The translations under genes were made by a program, and so were the position numbers. 64,000 nucleotides of DNA from Alkalicoccobacillus murimartini (GTDB taxonomy: Bacteria > Bacillota > Bacilli > Bacillales > Bacillaceae_D), in NCBI RefSeq assembly GCF_030813245.1, contig NZ_JAUSUA010000009.1, forward strand, positions 19,163 to 83,162, given 5' to 3'. This document shows, piece after piece, positions 42,587-50,270 of the stretch. The notes under the pieces are model-generated. The model had not been told where the DNA came from. It ran no database searches and was given only the letters and a program-made list of their open reading frames with translations. Numbering within the stretch: the stretch's first letter is position 1; every line of letters begins with the position of its first letter.

Positions 42587-43393
42587 ATGGGGCATTATAT
42601 AGAAGTTGAGCCGAATGTGAACGTGTATGTAGAGGACGTAGGTGAAGGAAAGCCGATCGTTTTTATTCATGGATGGCCAGTCAGTCACAAAATGTTTGAG
42701 TATCAACAAATAGAGTTACCAAAGCACGGGTACAGATTCATAGGCATAGACCTTAGAGGATACGGCAAATCGGATGCGCCGTGGTCGGGGTATGATTATG
42801 ACACGATAGCAGCAGATGTCCACGCAGTTGTGACAAAGCTTGAGTTAAAAGATGCAGCACTAGCTGGTTTTTCAATGGGCGGACCGATTGCCATTCGCTA
42901 CTTGGCTAAATACAAAGAAAATCCAATTTCCAACTTAATTCTCTTAGGTGCTGCGGCTCCTATCTTTACGCAAAGGGATGAATACCCACATGGTCTTGAG
43001 AAGTCTGGAGTCGATGATATTATATCGAACTTGAAGAAGGATCGTCCGGCGATGCTAAAAGATTTTGGTGGGATGTTCTTTCATCAAGACATGTCTGAAG
43101 CGTTTAACGATTGGTTCTTACGACTCGGTTTGACTGCTACACCGCATGCAACGATTCATTCAGCGGAAGCATTACGAGATGAAGATGGACGAGCTGATTT
43201 AGCAAGTGTCCATGTGCCAACTTTAATCCTTCATGGTAAGAATGATGAGATTTGTCCATTTGAGTTTACAACATTTTTGAATGAAGGCATTGCTGAATCA
43301 AAGGTCGTTCCTTTTGAAAATAGTGGGCATGGTCTAGTTTTTGAAGAAAAAGAGAAAGTAAATCATGAAATTGTCCAATTCTTAAAAGGTTAA
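42587..43393 (+). CDS. Alpha/beta hydrolase (non-heme haloperoxidase-like)
   Basis: Alpha/beta-hydrolase of 268 residues. Catalytic elements: oxyanion strand FIHGWPVSH near 27, nucleophile elbow GFSMGG with Ser96, acid in LILHGKNDEICP near 218, and histidine in ENSGHGLVFEE near 246. The short-lid form and length resemble arylesterase/cofactor-free haloperoxidase enzymes. GAGGAGATG precedes the ATG. Last gene of the segment before synteny resumes at yabP. Natural substrate unknown. Confidence 0.88.
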   Translation: MGHYIEVEPNVNVYVEDVGEGKPIVFIHGWPVSHKMFEYQQIELPKHGYRFIGIDLRGYGKSDAPWSGYDYDTIAADVHAVVTKLELKDAALAGFSMGGPIAIRYLAKYKENPISNLILLGAAAPIFTQRDEYPHGLEKSGVDDIISNLKKDRPAMLKDFGGMFFHQDMSEAFNDWFLRLGLTATPHATIHSAEALRDEDGRADLASVHVPTLILHGKNDEICPFEFTTFLNEGIAESKVVPFENSGHGLVFEEKEKVNHEIVQFLKG

Positions 43394-43467
43394 AGATAAA
43401 CGTTGTAGTAAGCTGTTCGCTTTCGGGCGACAGCTTTTCTGCGCGTATATAGTGCGTGATGGCTTGT

Positions 43468-43495
43468 TCTATTTCTCCGCCAACAAACATATTCT
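43468..43495 (+). promoter_or_regulatory. Candidate SigE promoter of yabP
   Basis: TCTATTT (43468-43474), 13-bp spacer, CATATTCT (43488-43495), resembling the SigE pattern (ATATT / CATACAMT). yabP and yabQ are SigE-dependent in B. subtilis. The loss of upstream yabO linkage means a local promoter is needed. Confidence 0.4.
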
Positions 43496-43527
43496 TAAGT
43501 ACTAAAGTTGTTGGAGGAGGAATCGGG

Positions 43528-43836
43528 ATGGACCAGTTTGAATTTGGGGCACCGATGGGAAGAGCGAGTGAAACAAAGGATCATGATGTAACCTTAATTG
43601 GTCGTAAGCAGCTTGATATTACAGGAGTAAAACAGGTAGAAAGCTTTGATAACGAAGAGTTCTTGATGGAGACAACGATGGGCTTTCTTTCTGTACGAGG
43701 TCAAAACCTTCACATGAAAAACTTGAATGTGGAGCAAGGATTTGTCTCTATAGAAGGAAAGATTCATGATATGATTTACTTAGATCAGAATCAACAGGAT
43801 AAATCTAAAGGATTTTTAGGGAAGTTATTTAAGTGA
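43528..43836 (+). CDS. yabP: Sporulation protein YabP
   Basis: Mother-cell sporulation protein of 102 residues in the YabP/YqfC family. Family pattern DHDVTLIGRKQLDITGVKQVESFDNEEF and GFLSVRGQNLHMKNLNVEQG is clear. Start ATG 43528 follows GGAGGAGG at good spacing; a longer frame to 43456 lacks a site. Overlaps yabQ by four bases (GTGA). Normally preceded by yabO; here a 15-kb segment intervenes. Confidence 0.93.
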   Translation: MDQFEFGAPMGRASETKDHDVTLIGRKQLDITGVKQVESFDNEEFLMETTMGFLSVRGQNLHMKNLNVEQGFVSIEGKIHDMIYLDQNQQDKSKGFLGKLFK

Positions 43837-44420
43837 GTTTGACCATACAGCTCCAGACCATGTTGTCGATGATTACAATGGGGGTATGGCTGGGGGCTTC
43901 TCTTGATACGTATGGGAAGCTTCTTTATCAGCCTCGTTCATTTAGCTGGATTGTGGCAATTCGAGATTTTTTGTTTTGGTGTATCCAAGCCCTACTTGTA
44001 TTTTATGTGCTGTACCAATCAAATTTGGGCGAGTTAAGATTTTATGTGTTTGCAGCATTACTTTGTGGTTATGCTGTCTATCGATCACTTTTGCAAACGG
44101 TCTATAATTATGTACTGGACAGGCTTATTGCTTTTGTACTCAGCATCATTCGTTTCATTAAAAAAAGCGTATATTACATTATCGTTAAGCCGATCAAATG
44201 GATATTGAATCTAGCTCTAAGCTTTTGTATGATAGTATTAACTATAGTTTGGAAGATTTGTCTAGTCCTAAGCTCAGTTGTATGGAAGCCATTATGGTGG
44301 TTGTTTCGACCGATAGCAAGATGGATCGGTGGGACAAAACAGTGGCAGAAGGTCATGCCTTTTTTGACGAAAATAAAGGAGGTTGGCCGATCTGTATGGA
44401 AAAAGAAAGACAAGAGGTGA
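43833..44420 (+). CDS. yabQ: Spore cortex/coat membrane protein YabQ
   Basis: Membrane protein of 195 residues with four to five hydrophobic segments and a basic C-terminus, matching YabQ, which is needed for cortex formation in B. subtilis. Conserved beginning QLQTMLSMITMGVWLGASLDTYGKL. Start is GTG overlapping the yabP stop. divIC follows after six bases. Confidence 0.92.
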   Translation: MSLTIQLQTMLSMITMGVWLGASLDTYGKLLYQPRSFSWIVAIRDFLFWCIQALLVFYVLYQSNLGELRFYVFAALLCGYAVYRSLLQTVYNYVLDRLIAFVLSIIRFIKKSVYYIIVKPIKWILNLALSFCMIVLTIVWKICLVLSSVVWKPLWWLFRPIARWIGGTKQWQKVMPFLTKIKEVGRSVWKKKDKR

Positions 44421-44426
44421 TCAGGG

Positions 44427-44804
44427 ATGGCCAACAAGCAACCTACCATAAGGGAATTAGATTCTGCCTATATTAAGCAACGTGAGCAAGAAAAGCAACT
44501 ACAGCTTAAAAGGCGTAAAGGGTTAATTAGGCGTTTAAGTGCTCTTGGCATTATAGGTTTGGTCTTACTAGGCATTATCTCCGCTACGTTAATTGCGCAA
44601 GCCTCAGCTATTAACGAGAAAAAGGAAGAACAAGCCACTCTAAAAGAAGAGGAAGAAGCGCTTGTTGCAGAGCAAGAGAGATTAGAACAGGAGATTGAGA
44701 ATTACAATAATCCTGATTACATAGGAGAAGTACTCAGGAGAGACTACTTTTTGACACGTCCTGGAGAAACTTTATATAAATTACCAGAATCATCATCGGA
44801 TTGA
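44427..44804 (+). CDS. divIC: Cell division protein DivIC (FtsB-like)
   Basis: Bitopic septum protein of 125 residues: cytoplasmic basic N-terminus (1-36), single membrane segment about 37-58, and an extracellular coiled coil rich in K and E (63-100) followed by LRRDYFLTRPGETLYKLP. It forms a complex with DivIB and FtsL at the division site. AGAGGTGATCAGGG precedes ATG. Order yabQ-divIC-yabR is conserved. Confidence 0.94.
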   Translation: MANKQPTIRELDSAYIKQREQEKQLQLKRRKGLIRRLSALGIIGLVLLGIISATLIAQASAINEKKEEQATLKEEEEALVAEQERLEQEIENYNNPDYIGEVLRRDYFLTRPGETLYKLPESSSD

Positions 44805-44830
44805 CACCTTTTTTTGCTTTCGGGTATACT
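44801..44830 (+). promoter_or_regulatory. SigA promoter of yabR
   Basis: TTGACA (44801-44806), 18-bp spacer, TATACT (44825-44830). The -35 overlaps the divIC stop codon. Confidence 0.7.
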
Positions 44831-44879
44831 ATAATTCAAAGTGATTTTTTACAGATATCTAAGGAGGATCTATCTTTTC

Positions 44880-45371
44880 ATGTCAATTGAAGCAGGCAGC
44901 AAGGTGCAGGGCAAAGTGACAGGTATTACACATTTCGGTGCATTTGTAGAATTACCGGGCGGAACAACAGGACTTGTTCATATCAGTGAGGTTGCTGATA
45001 ACTATGTAAAAGACATTAATGAGTTTTTGAAGGTTGGCGAGGAAGTCCTAGTCAAAGTCGTAAATGTAGAGAAAGACGGGAAAATTGGGTTATCCATTAG
45101 GAAGGCTCAAGACCGCCCAGCAAGTGCGCCAGCTCAGACATCATCACGTCCTAGTGCTGCCTCACGTCCTTCGCGGCCATATAATAATAGTCGGCCTCAA
45201 GGTGGAAATCGATCTCAAGGTGGAAATCGTAGTCCCAGAGGTAACGTTAGGCAAACTGTCACTTTTGAAGACAGAGTTAGTCGCTTCTTAAAGGATAGTG
45301 AAGAACGACTGACAACGATCAAAAGGCAGACAGAATCCAAACGTGGTGGTCGTGGTGCAAAACGAGGGTAG
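44880..45371 (+). CDS. yabR: S1 RNA-binding domain protein YabR
   Basis: RNA-binding protein of 163 residues. Residues 5-75 are one S1 domain (GSKVQGKVTGITHFGAFVELPGG, GLVHISEVADNYVKDI, VEKDGKIGLSI). The rest is a low-complexity Ser/Arg/Gly-rich tail with short repeats such as GGNRSQ, likely disordered. AAGGAGG precedes the start ATG 44880 by 12 bases; homology with B. subtilis YabR (MSIE...) supports it. Related to general stress protein 13. A terminator and the tRNA-Met gene follow. Confidence 0.93.
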   Translation: MSIEAGSKVQGKVTGITHFGAFVELPGGTTGLVHISEVADNYVKDINEFLKVGEEVLVKVVNVEKDGKIGLSIRKAQDRPASAPAQTSSRPSAASRPSRPYNNSRPQGGNRSQGGNRSPRGNVRQTVTFEDRVSRFLKDSEERLTTIKRQTESKRGGRGAKRG

Positions 45372-45407
45372 ATTGCTGCATTGATACGCTCCTTAATTAA
45401 TAGATGG

Positions 45408-45436
45408 AAGACAGACTTATAGTCTGTCTTTTTTTC
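45408..45436 (+). terminator. Terminator after yabR
   Basis: Nine-base stem AAGACAGAC/GTCTGTCTT (45408-45416 with 45422-45430) followed by a T run. Confidence 0.92.
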
Positions 45437-45447
45437 TTGAAAAAAGA

Positions 45448-45476
45448 TTGACTTGTGATTCGCAAAAGGGTATATT
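45448..45476 (+). promoter_or_regulatory. SigA promoter of tRNA-Met
   Basis: TTGACT (45448-45453), 17-bp spacer, TATATT (45471-45476), about 30 bp upstream of the tRNA. Confidence 0.75.
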
Positions 45477-45509
45477 TAGTCTTGTCGCCAACGGAGCGAT
45501 GCATAATTT

Positions 45510-45583
45510 GGCGGTGTAGCTCAGCTGGCTAGAGCGTACGGTTCATACCCGTGAGGTCGTGGGTTCGACCCCCTCCGCCGCTA
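45510..45583 (+). tRNA. tRNA-Met (CAU), elongator type
   Basis: Seventy-four bases fold into a full cloverleaf: acceptor GGCGGTG pairs with CGCCGCT, D arm GCTC, anticodon loop with CAT at 45544-45546, T loop TTCGACC. It closely matches the B. subtilis tRNA-Met found at the same place. Position 1 is G, pairing with the acceptor, unlike initiator tRNA. CCA is not encoded. B. subtilis has a tRNA-Glu next to it; none is present here. Confidence 0.95.
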
Positions 45584-45600
45584 TAGATTACTAGATTTTT

Positions 45601-45640
45601 CAAAGAAGCTCGGTAGGATATATCCTACCGAGCTTCTTTG
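45601..45640. repeat. Perfect 40-bp palindrome after tRNA-Met
   Basis: Both 20-base halves are exact reverse complements (left half begins CAAAGAAGCTCGG). It lies 17 bases after the tRNA and probably ends its transcript, but there is no proper T tract after it (TCGTTTC), so it is not a standard intrinsic terminator. Confidence 0.85.
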
Positions 45641-45801
45641 TCGTTTCATGATTAAAGGCTATGTATCAGTCTTTTTCACGTCAAAAAAAAGATAAACCTA
45701 AAACCGTATGCCAAATTATCGCAGACGTACTTAAAATAAATGATAATATGCGCGCGGGTATACATAGTTTGCTACTATCTGTGTGTCATTCCACTAGATC
45801 T

Positions 45802-45818
45802 GGCCGAATTGAGTCGAA
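45802..45818. promoter_or_regulatory. Tandem Spo0A boxes upstream of spoIIE
   Basis: GGCCGAA (45802-45808) and AGTCGAA (45812-45818) each match six of seven bases of the 0A box TGNCGAA, exactly 10 bp apart. A third, TGACAAA at 45846-45852, overlaps the -35 region. Confidence 0.6.
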
Positions 45819-45844
45819 CGATTTTTATTTTTCCTTCTGTTATT

Positions 45845-45878
45845 CTGACAAATTCTTGCTTTGAACCCTGTTTATAAT
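45845..45878 (+). promoter_or_regulatory. Spo0A-activated SigA promoter of spoIIE
   Basis: CTGACA (45845-45850) and perfect TATAAT (45873-45878) are separated by 22 bp, too long for unaided SigA. A 21-22-bp spacer is the hallmark of the Spo0A-activated spoIIE and spoIIG promoters in B. subtilis. Confidence 0.7.
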
Positions 45879-45910
45879 GAGACCACGAATCTAATAGGGT
45901 GGTGGGTCTT

Positions 45911-48406
45911 ATGTTAAGAAAGGCTGTTAAGTTATGGAGTGAACCTGTTTGGGTAGCCAGAGTAGGTCAAGTCTATCAGAAAACCACAGATTCACTAAAA
46001 CACCAAGTAGCTGTTGGTATGAATACGGCTCTATATCAATGGGGGCTTCTCGTTGCGGTCATTGGTTTTTTGTTAGGACGAGCTGTTATTTTAACAGAGT
46101 TAACACCCTTTGTTCTCCCTTTTCTAGCTGCTATCTATTTATTAAAGCGTGACAAAGCTGCCATTGCTTCTTTTTCTCTCGTTGCAGGTGCGATATTTAG
46201 TTACCATGGACAGGTTGGCTTTGTGATTGTTGGAATTATTGCGTATATCCTTATTCAAAAAGCTGTGACCAGATTCGTACCTAATCAAACACAAGCTCTC
46301 CCTTATCTCGTATTTGCTGCAAGTTTACTTTCAAGACTTGGAATTGTGTTTATAGGATCAGGAACCATATCTGGTTATGCACTTATGATGGCGGCGGTTG
46401 AATCCGGCCTCAGCTTTATCCTTACGATGATTTTTATTCAAAGTGTTCCACTCTTAACGGTGAAACGAGTTCAACGGCCATTAAAAAACGAAGAGATCAT
46501 TTGTTTGATCATACTCCTTGCTTCTGTCATGACGGGTACAGTAGGTTGGGCGTGGAATGATGTAACCGTCGAGCATGTGCTTGCAAGGTATCTACTCTTG
46601 ATATTTGGGTTAGTTGGAGGAGCGGCAATTGGGTCAACGGTTGGGGTTGTGACTGGATTGATTTTAAGTCTCGCAAGTCTCGCAAGCTTATACCAAATGA
46701 GTTTATTAGCGTTTTCTGGTTTGTTAGGGGGACTTCTGAAGGAAGGGAAAAAGGTTGGAGTGGCAGTGGGTCTGCTTGTTGGGACCCTTTTGATTGGCAT
46801 GTATGGTGAAGGGGGACCAGGTATTTCTGCAACCGTAATAGAGACGCTTGTGGCGATTTCTTTGTTTTTCCTGACACCTAATCGGGTGATTCATAACATT
46901 GCGCGTTACATACCCGGTACAGTTGAGTACGCGACAGAGCAGCAACAGTACCTAAGAAAAATACGTGATGTGACTGCAGGACGAGTCGAACAATTTTCCA
47001 CCCTATTTCAAACGTTATCTAAAAGCTTTCAAATGCCTGCTCCAAAGGAAGATATGGAGCGCGATGAAAAGGAAGTTGATTATTTTTTAAGCAATGTTAC
47101 GGAAAAAACGTGCCAGACCTGCTTCAAGAAAGAACGGTGCTGGGTGCAGAACTTTAGTAAAACGTATGATTCGATGAATAAAATTATGACGGAAACAGCC
47201 AAAAATGGTGAGATAAAAGATCAATTGCTTCAACTCGAATGGAATAAGCATTGTATCCGGCCAGAAAAGGTGGTTCAAGCGATCGTCATTGAGCATAGTC
47301 ACTATCAAGTGAATCAGATGCTAAGAAAACAAGTATCGGAGAGCCGCAAATTAGTCGCGGATCAATTACTCGGAGTCTCTCAAGTAATGGGCGATTTTGC
47401 AAAAGAAATTCAAAAGGAAAAGGAGGCTCATTTTCAACAAGAGGAAGAACTAATGGAGATGCTTAGAGGCGCAGGGATGGAGGTTGGTCATTTAGATATT
47501 TATAGCTTGAAGCCAGGTCAGGCTGAGATTGAGTTAAGTGTGCCTTATGATAATGGGCAAGGCATAGGAGAAAAAATCATTGCACCGATGTTGTCTTCTC
47601 TTCTAAATGAAAATGTGGTCATGCAAAAGGAAGAGCTTCATTTCTATTCAAACGGACATAGTCATATGACCTTTGGATCAGCGAAACAGTTTGTGATCGA
47701 AACAGGAGTAGCCAACGTGGCCAAGGGGGGCGCATGGATATCGGGGGATAGTTATTCTACTCTTGAGCTGGGATCAGGCCAATATGCCATTGCAATCAGT
47801 GACGGAATGGGTAATGGAGAACGAGCCCACTTAGAGAGTACGGAAACGTTACAGCTTCTCCAGAAGGTCTTAGAATCTGGAATTGAGGAAATGGTGGCAA
47901 TTAAATCGGTCAATTCCGTCTTATCTTTAAGGACAACAGACGAGATCTTTTCGACCCTTGACTTGGCCATGATTGACTTACAGACAGCTAAGGCAAAGTT
48001 TTTGAAGATCGGGTCCATTCCAACTTTTATTAAACGAGGAGATAAAGTCATTAAGATTGATGCGAGTAATCTTCCTATGGGTATGTTCCAAGATTTTGAT
48101 GTAGACGTAGTGAGTGAACAGTTAATGGCTGGTGATATTTTAGTCATGGTAAGCGACGGTATTTTTGATTCGCCTTCTCATGTGGAGAACAAAGATCTGT
48201 GGATGAAGCGATTGATTGCGGAGATGGAAGTAGCTGAACCACAGGAGATGGCAGATATCATTCTTGAGAGGGTCATCCGATCAGATCGTGGGATCTTAAT
48301 AGAAGATGATATGACGGTGATTGTCGCTCAAATCAAGCGAAACACACCAAAGTGGGCTTCCATTCCTATCTATCGAACGCCAATGCCATTAAAAAAACGT
48401 GCGTAA
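45911..48406 (+). CDS. spoIIE: Stage II sporulation protein E (SpoIIE) phosphatase
   Basis: Polar-septum PP2C phosphatase of 831 residues (B. subtilis 827) that dephosphorylates SpoIIAA to activate SigF in the forespore. Layout: about ten membrane spans within residues 45-325, a central FtsZ-binding/oligomerisation region, a cysteine cluster (TCQTCFKKERCW near 400), and the C-terminal PP2C domain from about 590 with ISDGMGNGERAHLES and VMVSDGIFDSP holding the metal-binding aspartates. The start ATG 45911 is preceded by AGGGTGGTGG. Promoter is Spo0A-type. Confidence 0.97.
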   Translation: MLRKAVKLWSEPVWVARVGQVYQKTTDSLKHQVAVGMNTALYQWGLLVAVIGFLLGRAVILTELTPFVLPFLAAIYLLKRDKAAIASFSLVAGAIFSYHGQVGFVIVGIIAYILIQKAVTRFVPNQTQALPYLVFAASLLSRLGIVFIGSGTISGYALMMAAVESGLSFILTMIFIQSVPLLTVKRVQRPLKNEEIICLIILLASVMTGTVGWAWNDVTVEHVLARYLLLIFGLVGGAAIGSTVGVVTGLILSLASLASLYQMSLLAFSGLLGGLLKEGKKVGVAVGLLVGTLLIGMYGEGGPGISATVIETLVAISLFFLTPNRVIHNIARYIPGTVEYATEQQQYLRKIRDVTAGRVEQFSTLFQTLSKSFQMPAPKEDMERDEKEVDYFLSNVTEKTCQTCFKKERCWVQNFSKTYDSMNKIMTETAKNGEIKDQLLQLEWNKHCIRPEKVVQAIVIEHSHYQVNQMLRKQVSESRKLVADQLLGVSQVMGDFAKEIQKEKEAHFQQEEELMEMLRGAGMEVGHLDIYSLKPGQAEIELSVPYDNGQGIGEKIIAPMLSSLLNENVVMQKEELHFYSNGHSHMTFGSAKQFVIETGVANVAKGGAWISGDSYSTLELGSGQYAIAISDGMGNGERAHLESTETLQLLQKVLESGIEEMVAIKSVNSVLSLRTTDEIFSTLDLAMIDLQTAKAKFLKIGSIPTFIKRGDKVIKIDASNLPMGMFQDFDVDVVSEQLMAGDILVMVSDGIFDSPSHVENKDLWMKRLIAEMEVAEPQEMADIILERVIRSDRGILIEDDMTVIVAQIKRNTPKWASIPIYRTPMPLKKRA

Positions 48407-48484
48407 AGCAAGAATGAATGAAGTATAGATTCTCTCTAAGAGGTGAAGGCTGTTACCATTCATGAAACTTGGAGGGATCAGAGA

Positions 48485-49219
48485 ATGAAAGGTACACTTA
48501 AACAAATACTCTTAATTACGGATGGTCATTCTAATCAGGGAGAGGATCCTATTGCAATGGCTGCAATCGGAAAAGAACAAGGCATTACCCTAAATGTGAT
48601 TGGCATAGTTGATGGCGATTCACTTAATGAACAAGGCATTCAAGAGGTCGAGGCCATTGCGCTGGCAGGGGGCGGCGTTAGCCAGATTGTTTACGCTAAG
48701 CAATTGGCTAAGACGGTACAAATGGTAACTAGAAAAGCGATGACTCAAACCTTACATGGTGTAGTGAATAAAGAATTACAAGATATATTGGGCAAAGGTC
48801 AGGAACTCGAGGACTTATCACCAGAGAAGAGAGGTCAGGTGATGGAGGTTGTAGATGATTTGGGTGAAACCATCTCATTAGAGGTTCTTATTTTGGTGGA
48901 TACGAGCGCTAGCATGAAGGATAAGCTTCCAATGGTACAAGAAGCCTTAACCGACTTATCAATCAGCCTAACGTCTAGAGTAGGTGAAAATCGATTTGCT
49001 TTGTATTCATTTCCTGGGAAAAGACGTGAGGTTGATCGCTTATTAGAGTGGACACCGAAATTGAGTAGTCTAACAAGTGTCTTTCAAAAATTATCACCGG
49101 GTGGGACAACTCCAACGGGACCAGCGATTCAAGCAGCTGTTCGTATCTTTGATCAAAAAGGTTCGAGAAGGAGCTTGCTGAATAATGAGGAACAGCTATT
49201 CGACGAAATCGCAGATTAA
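48485..49219 (+). CDS. yabS: YabS: von Willebrand factor A-domain protein
   Basis: Protein of 244 residues with VWA-like halves. The N-terminal half begins KQILLITDGHSNQGEDPIAMA and the C-terminal half has the MIDAS-like VLILVDTSASMKDK near 140 plus GGTTPTGPA near 214. Start ATG 48485 follows GGAGG; a longer upstream frame lacks a site. The C-terminus overlaps yabT by 35 bases. Downstream of spoIIE as in B. subtilis; likely sporulation-related, exact role unknown. Confidence 0.9.
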   Translation: MKGTLKQILLITDGHSNQGEDPIAMAAIGKEQGITLNVIGIVDGDSLNEQGIQEVEAIALAGGGVSQIVYAKQLAKTVQMVTRKAMTQTLHGVVNKELQDILGKGQELEDLSPEKRGQVMEVVDDLGETISLEVLILVDTSASMKDKLPMVQEALTDLSISLTSRVGENRFALYSFPGKRREVDRLLEWTPKLSSLTSVFQKLSPGGTTPTGPAIQAAVRIFDQKGSRRSLLNNEEQLFDEIAD

Positions 49220-50141
49220 GATCCCTATTGGAAGTAGGATAAAAGGAAAGTGGCATACGAAATCGTACACAGTAATACGTATGCTTGGAGAAGGAGCGAC
49301 GGGTTCGGTTTACCTCTGTCAATCAAATGGTGGTTTAGTAGCAATTAAAGTGGGAATAGATAGTATGGCGATTACAACCGAGGTGAACGTCTTACGGAAG
49401 TTCTCTGAAAAACAAGGTGTAGCACTGGGACCGAAACTTCTTGATGTAGATGATTTTGTTATGGTGCAACAAGTGTTTCCCTTTTATGCGATGGAATATA
49501 TAAAAGGAGAAGCTTTGATTCCTTTTATGAGGGGAAAGGGTCCAGAGTGGCTTGGACTGATTAGTTTGCAGTTGCTTGGTGATCTAGAAAAGCTTCACAA
49601 AGAAGGCTGGGTCTTTGGCGATCTGAAACCAGATAATTTACTTGTAACTGGCCCCCCTTCAAGAGTTCGTTGGCTAGATGTAGGTGGAACAACGATACTT
49701 GGAAGGTCGATTAAAGAATACACGGAGTTTTATGATAGAGGATATTGGACAATGGGGTCACGAAAAGCAGAGCCCTCTTATGATTTGTTTTCAGTAGCAA
49801 TGATTATGATAAACTGTGCGTACCCTAATCGATTTGACAAAAAATCAGGTCAGCCGATACAGCAATTAAAAATGTGTATCAAAGGGCATCCACTATTAAA
49901 AACATACGAAACTGTTCTTATAAAGGCTCTTCAAGGGAACTATCCAAGTGCATCCACCATGAAAAAGGACTTAACCCTCACCATGCAACGGAACGCTCAA
50001 ACAGATTTCCAACCACGAGCGCGTAAAAAAACATCTAAACAAAAACAAAAGCGCCAAGTAGGCTATAAGGTAGAAATCATTCTAAGTGGATCTTTAGTCG
50101 TTATCGGTTGCCTATTATATTTGTTTGTCTCGACGATGTAA
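49185..50141 (+). CDS. yabT: YabT: sporulation Ser/Thr protein kinase
   Basis: Hanks-type kinase of 318 residues with a C-terminal membrane anchor (about 293-316). ATP loop MLGEGATGSVYL near 34, catalytic lysine K55 in LVAIKVG, catalytic loop VFGDLKPDNLL near 145 (HRD replaced by FGD) and LDVGG in place of DFG. A basic patch RARKKTSKQKQKRQ before the anchor fits the DNA-binding behaviour of B. subtilis YabT, which phosphorylates RecA in the spore-forming cell. The start overlaps yabS; GAAGGAG lies upstream. Confidence 0.91.
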   Translation: MRNSYSTKSQIKIPIGSRIKGKWHTKSYTVIRMLGEGATGSVYLCQSNGGLVAIKVGIDSMAITTEVNVLRKFSEKQGVALGPKLLDVDDFVMVQQVFPFYAMEYIKGEALIPFMRGKGPEWLGLISLQLLGDLEKLHKEGWVFGDLKPDNLLVTGPPSRVRWLDVGGTTILGRSIKEYTEFYDRGYWTMGSRKAEPSYDLFSVAMIMINCAYPNRFDKKSGQPIQQLKMCIKGHPLLKTYETVLIKALQGNYPSASTMKKDLTLTMQRNAQTDFQPRARKKTSKQKQKRQVGYKVEIILSGSLVVIGCLLYLFVSTM

Positions 50142-50270
50142 TGGTCCGGATTTTTGAGGGCCTTTTTTCTTTTGCAAAATGGACATGTTTCACGTAAAAC
50201 GCGCTATAATAAATAAGAAACTAATTATGAGATTAGTCCAAATGGAAAGAATAAAAGGAGTCGTTTTGAA

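Noticed and set aside
27912..43467. The accessory segment as a prophage or integrative element
   Set aside because: No integrase, recombinase, phage structural or conjugation gene, and no flanking direct repeats seen.
45661..45864. 67-codon plus-strand frame before spoIIE
   Set aside because: It has no ribosome site, spans the 0A boxes and the -35 of the spoIIE promoter, and its sequence is unlike protein.
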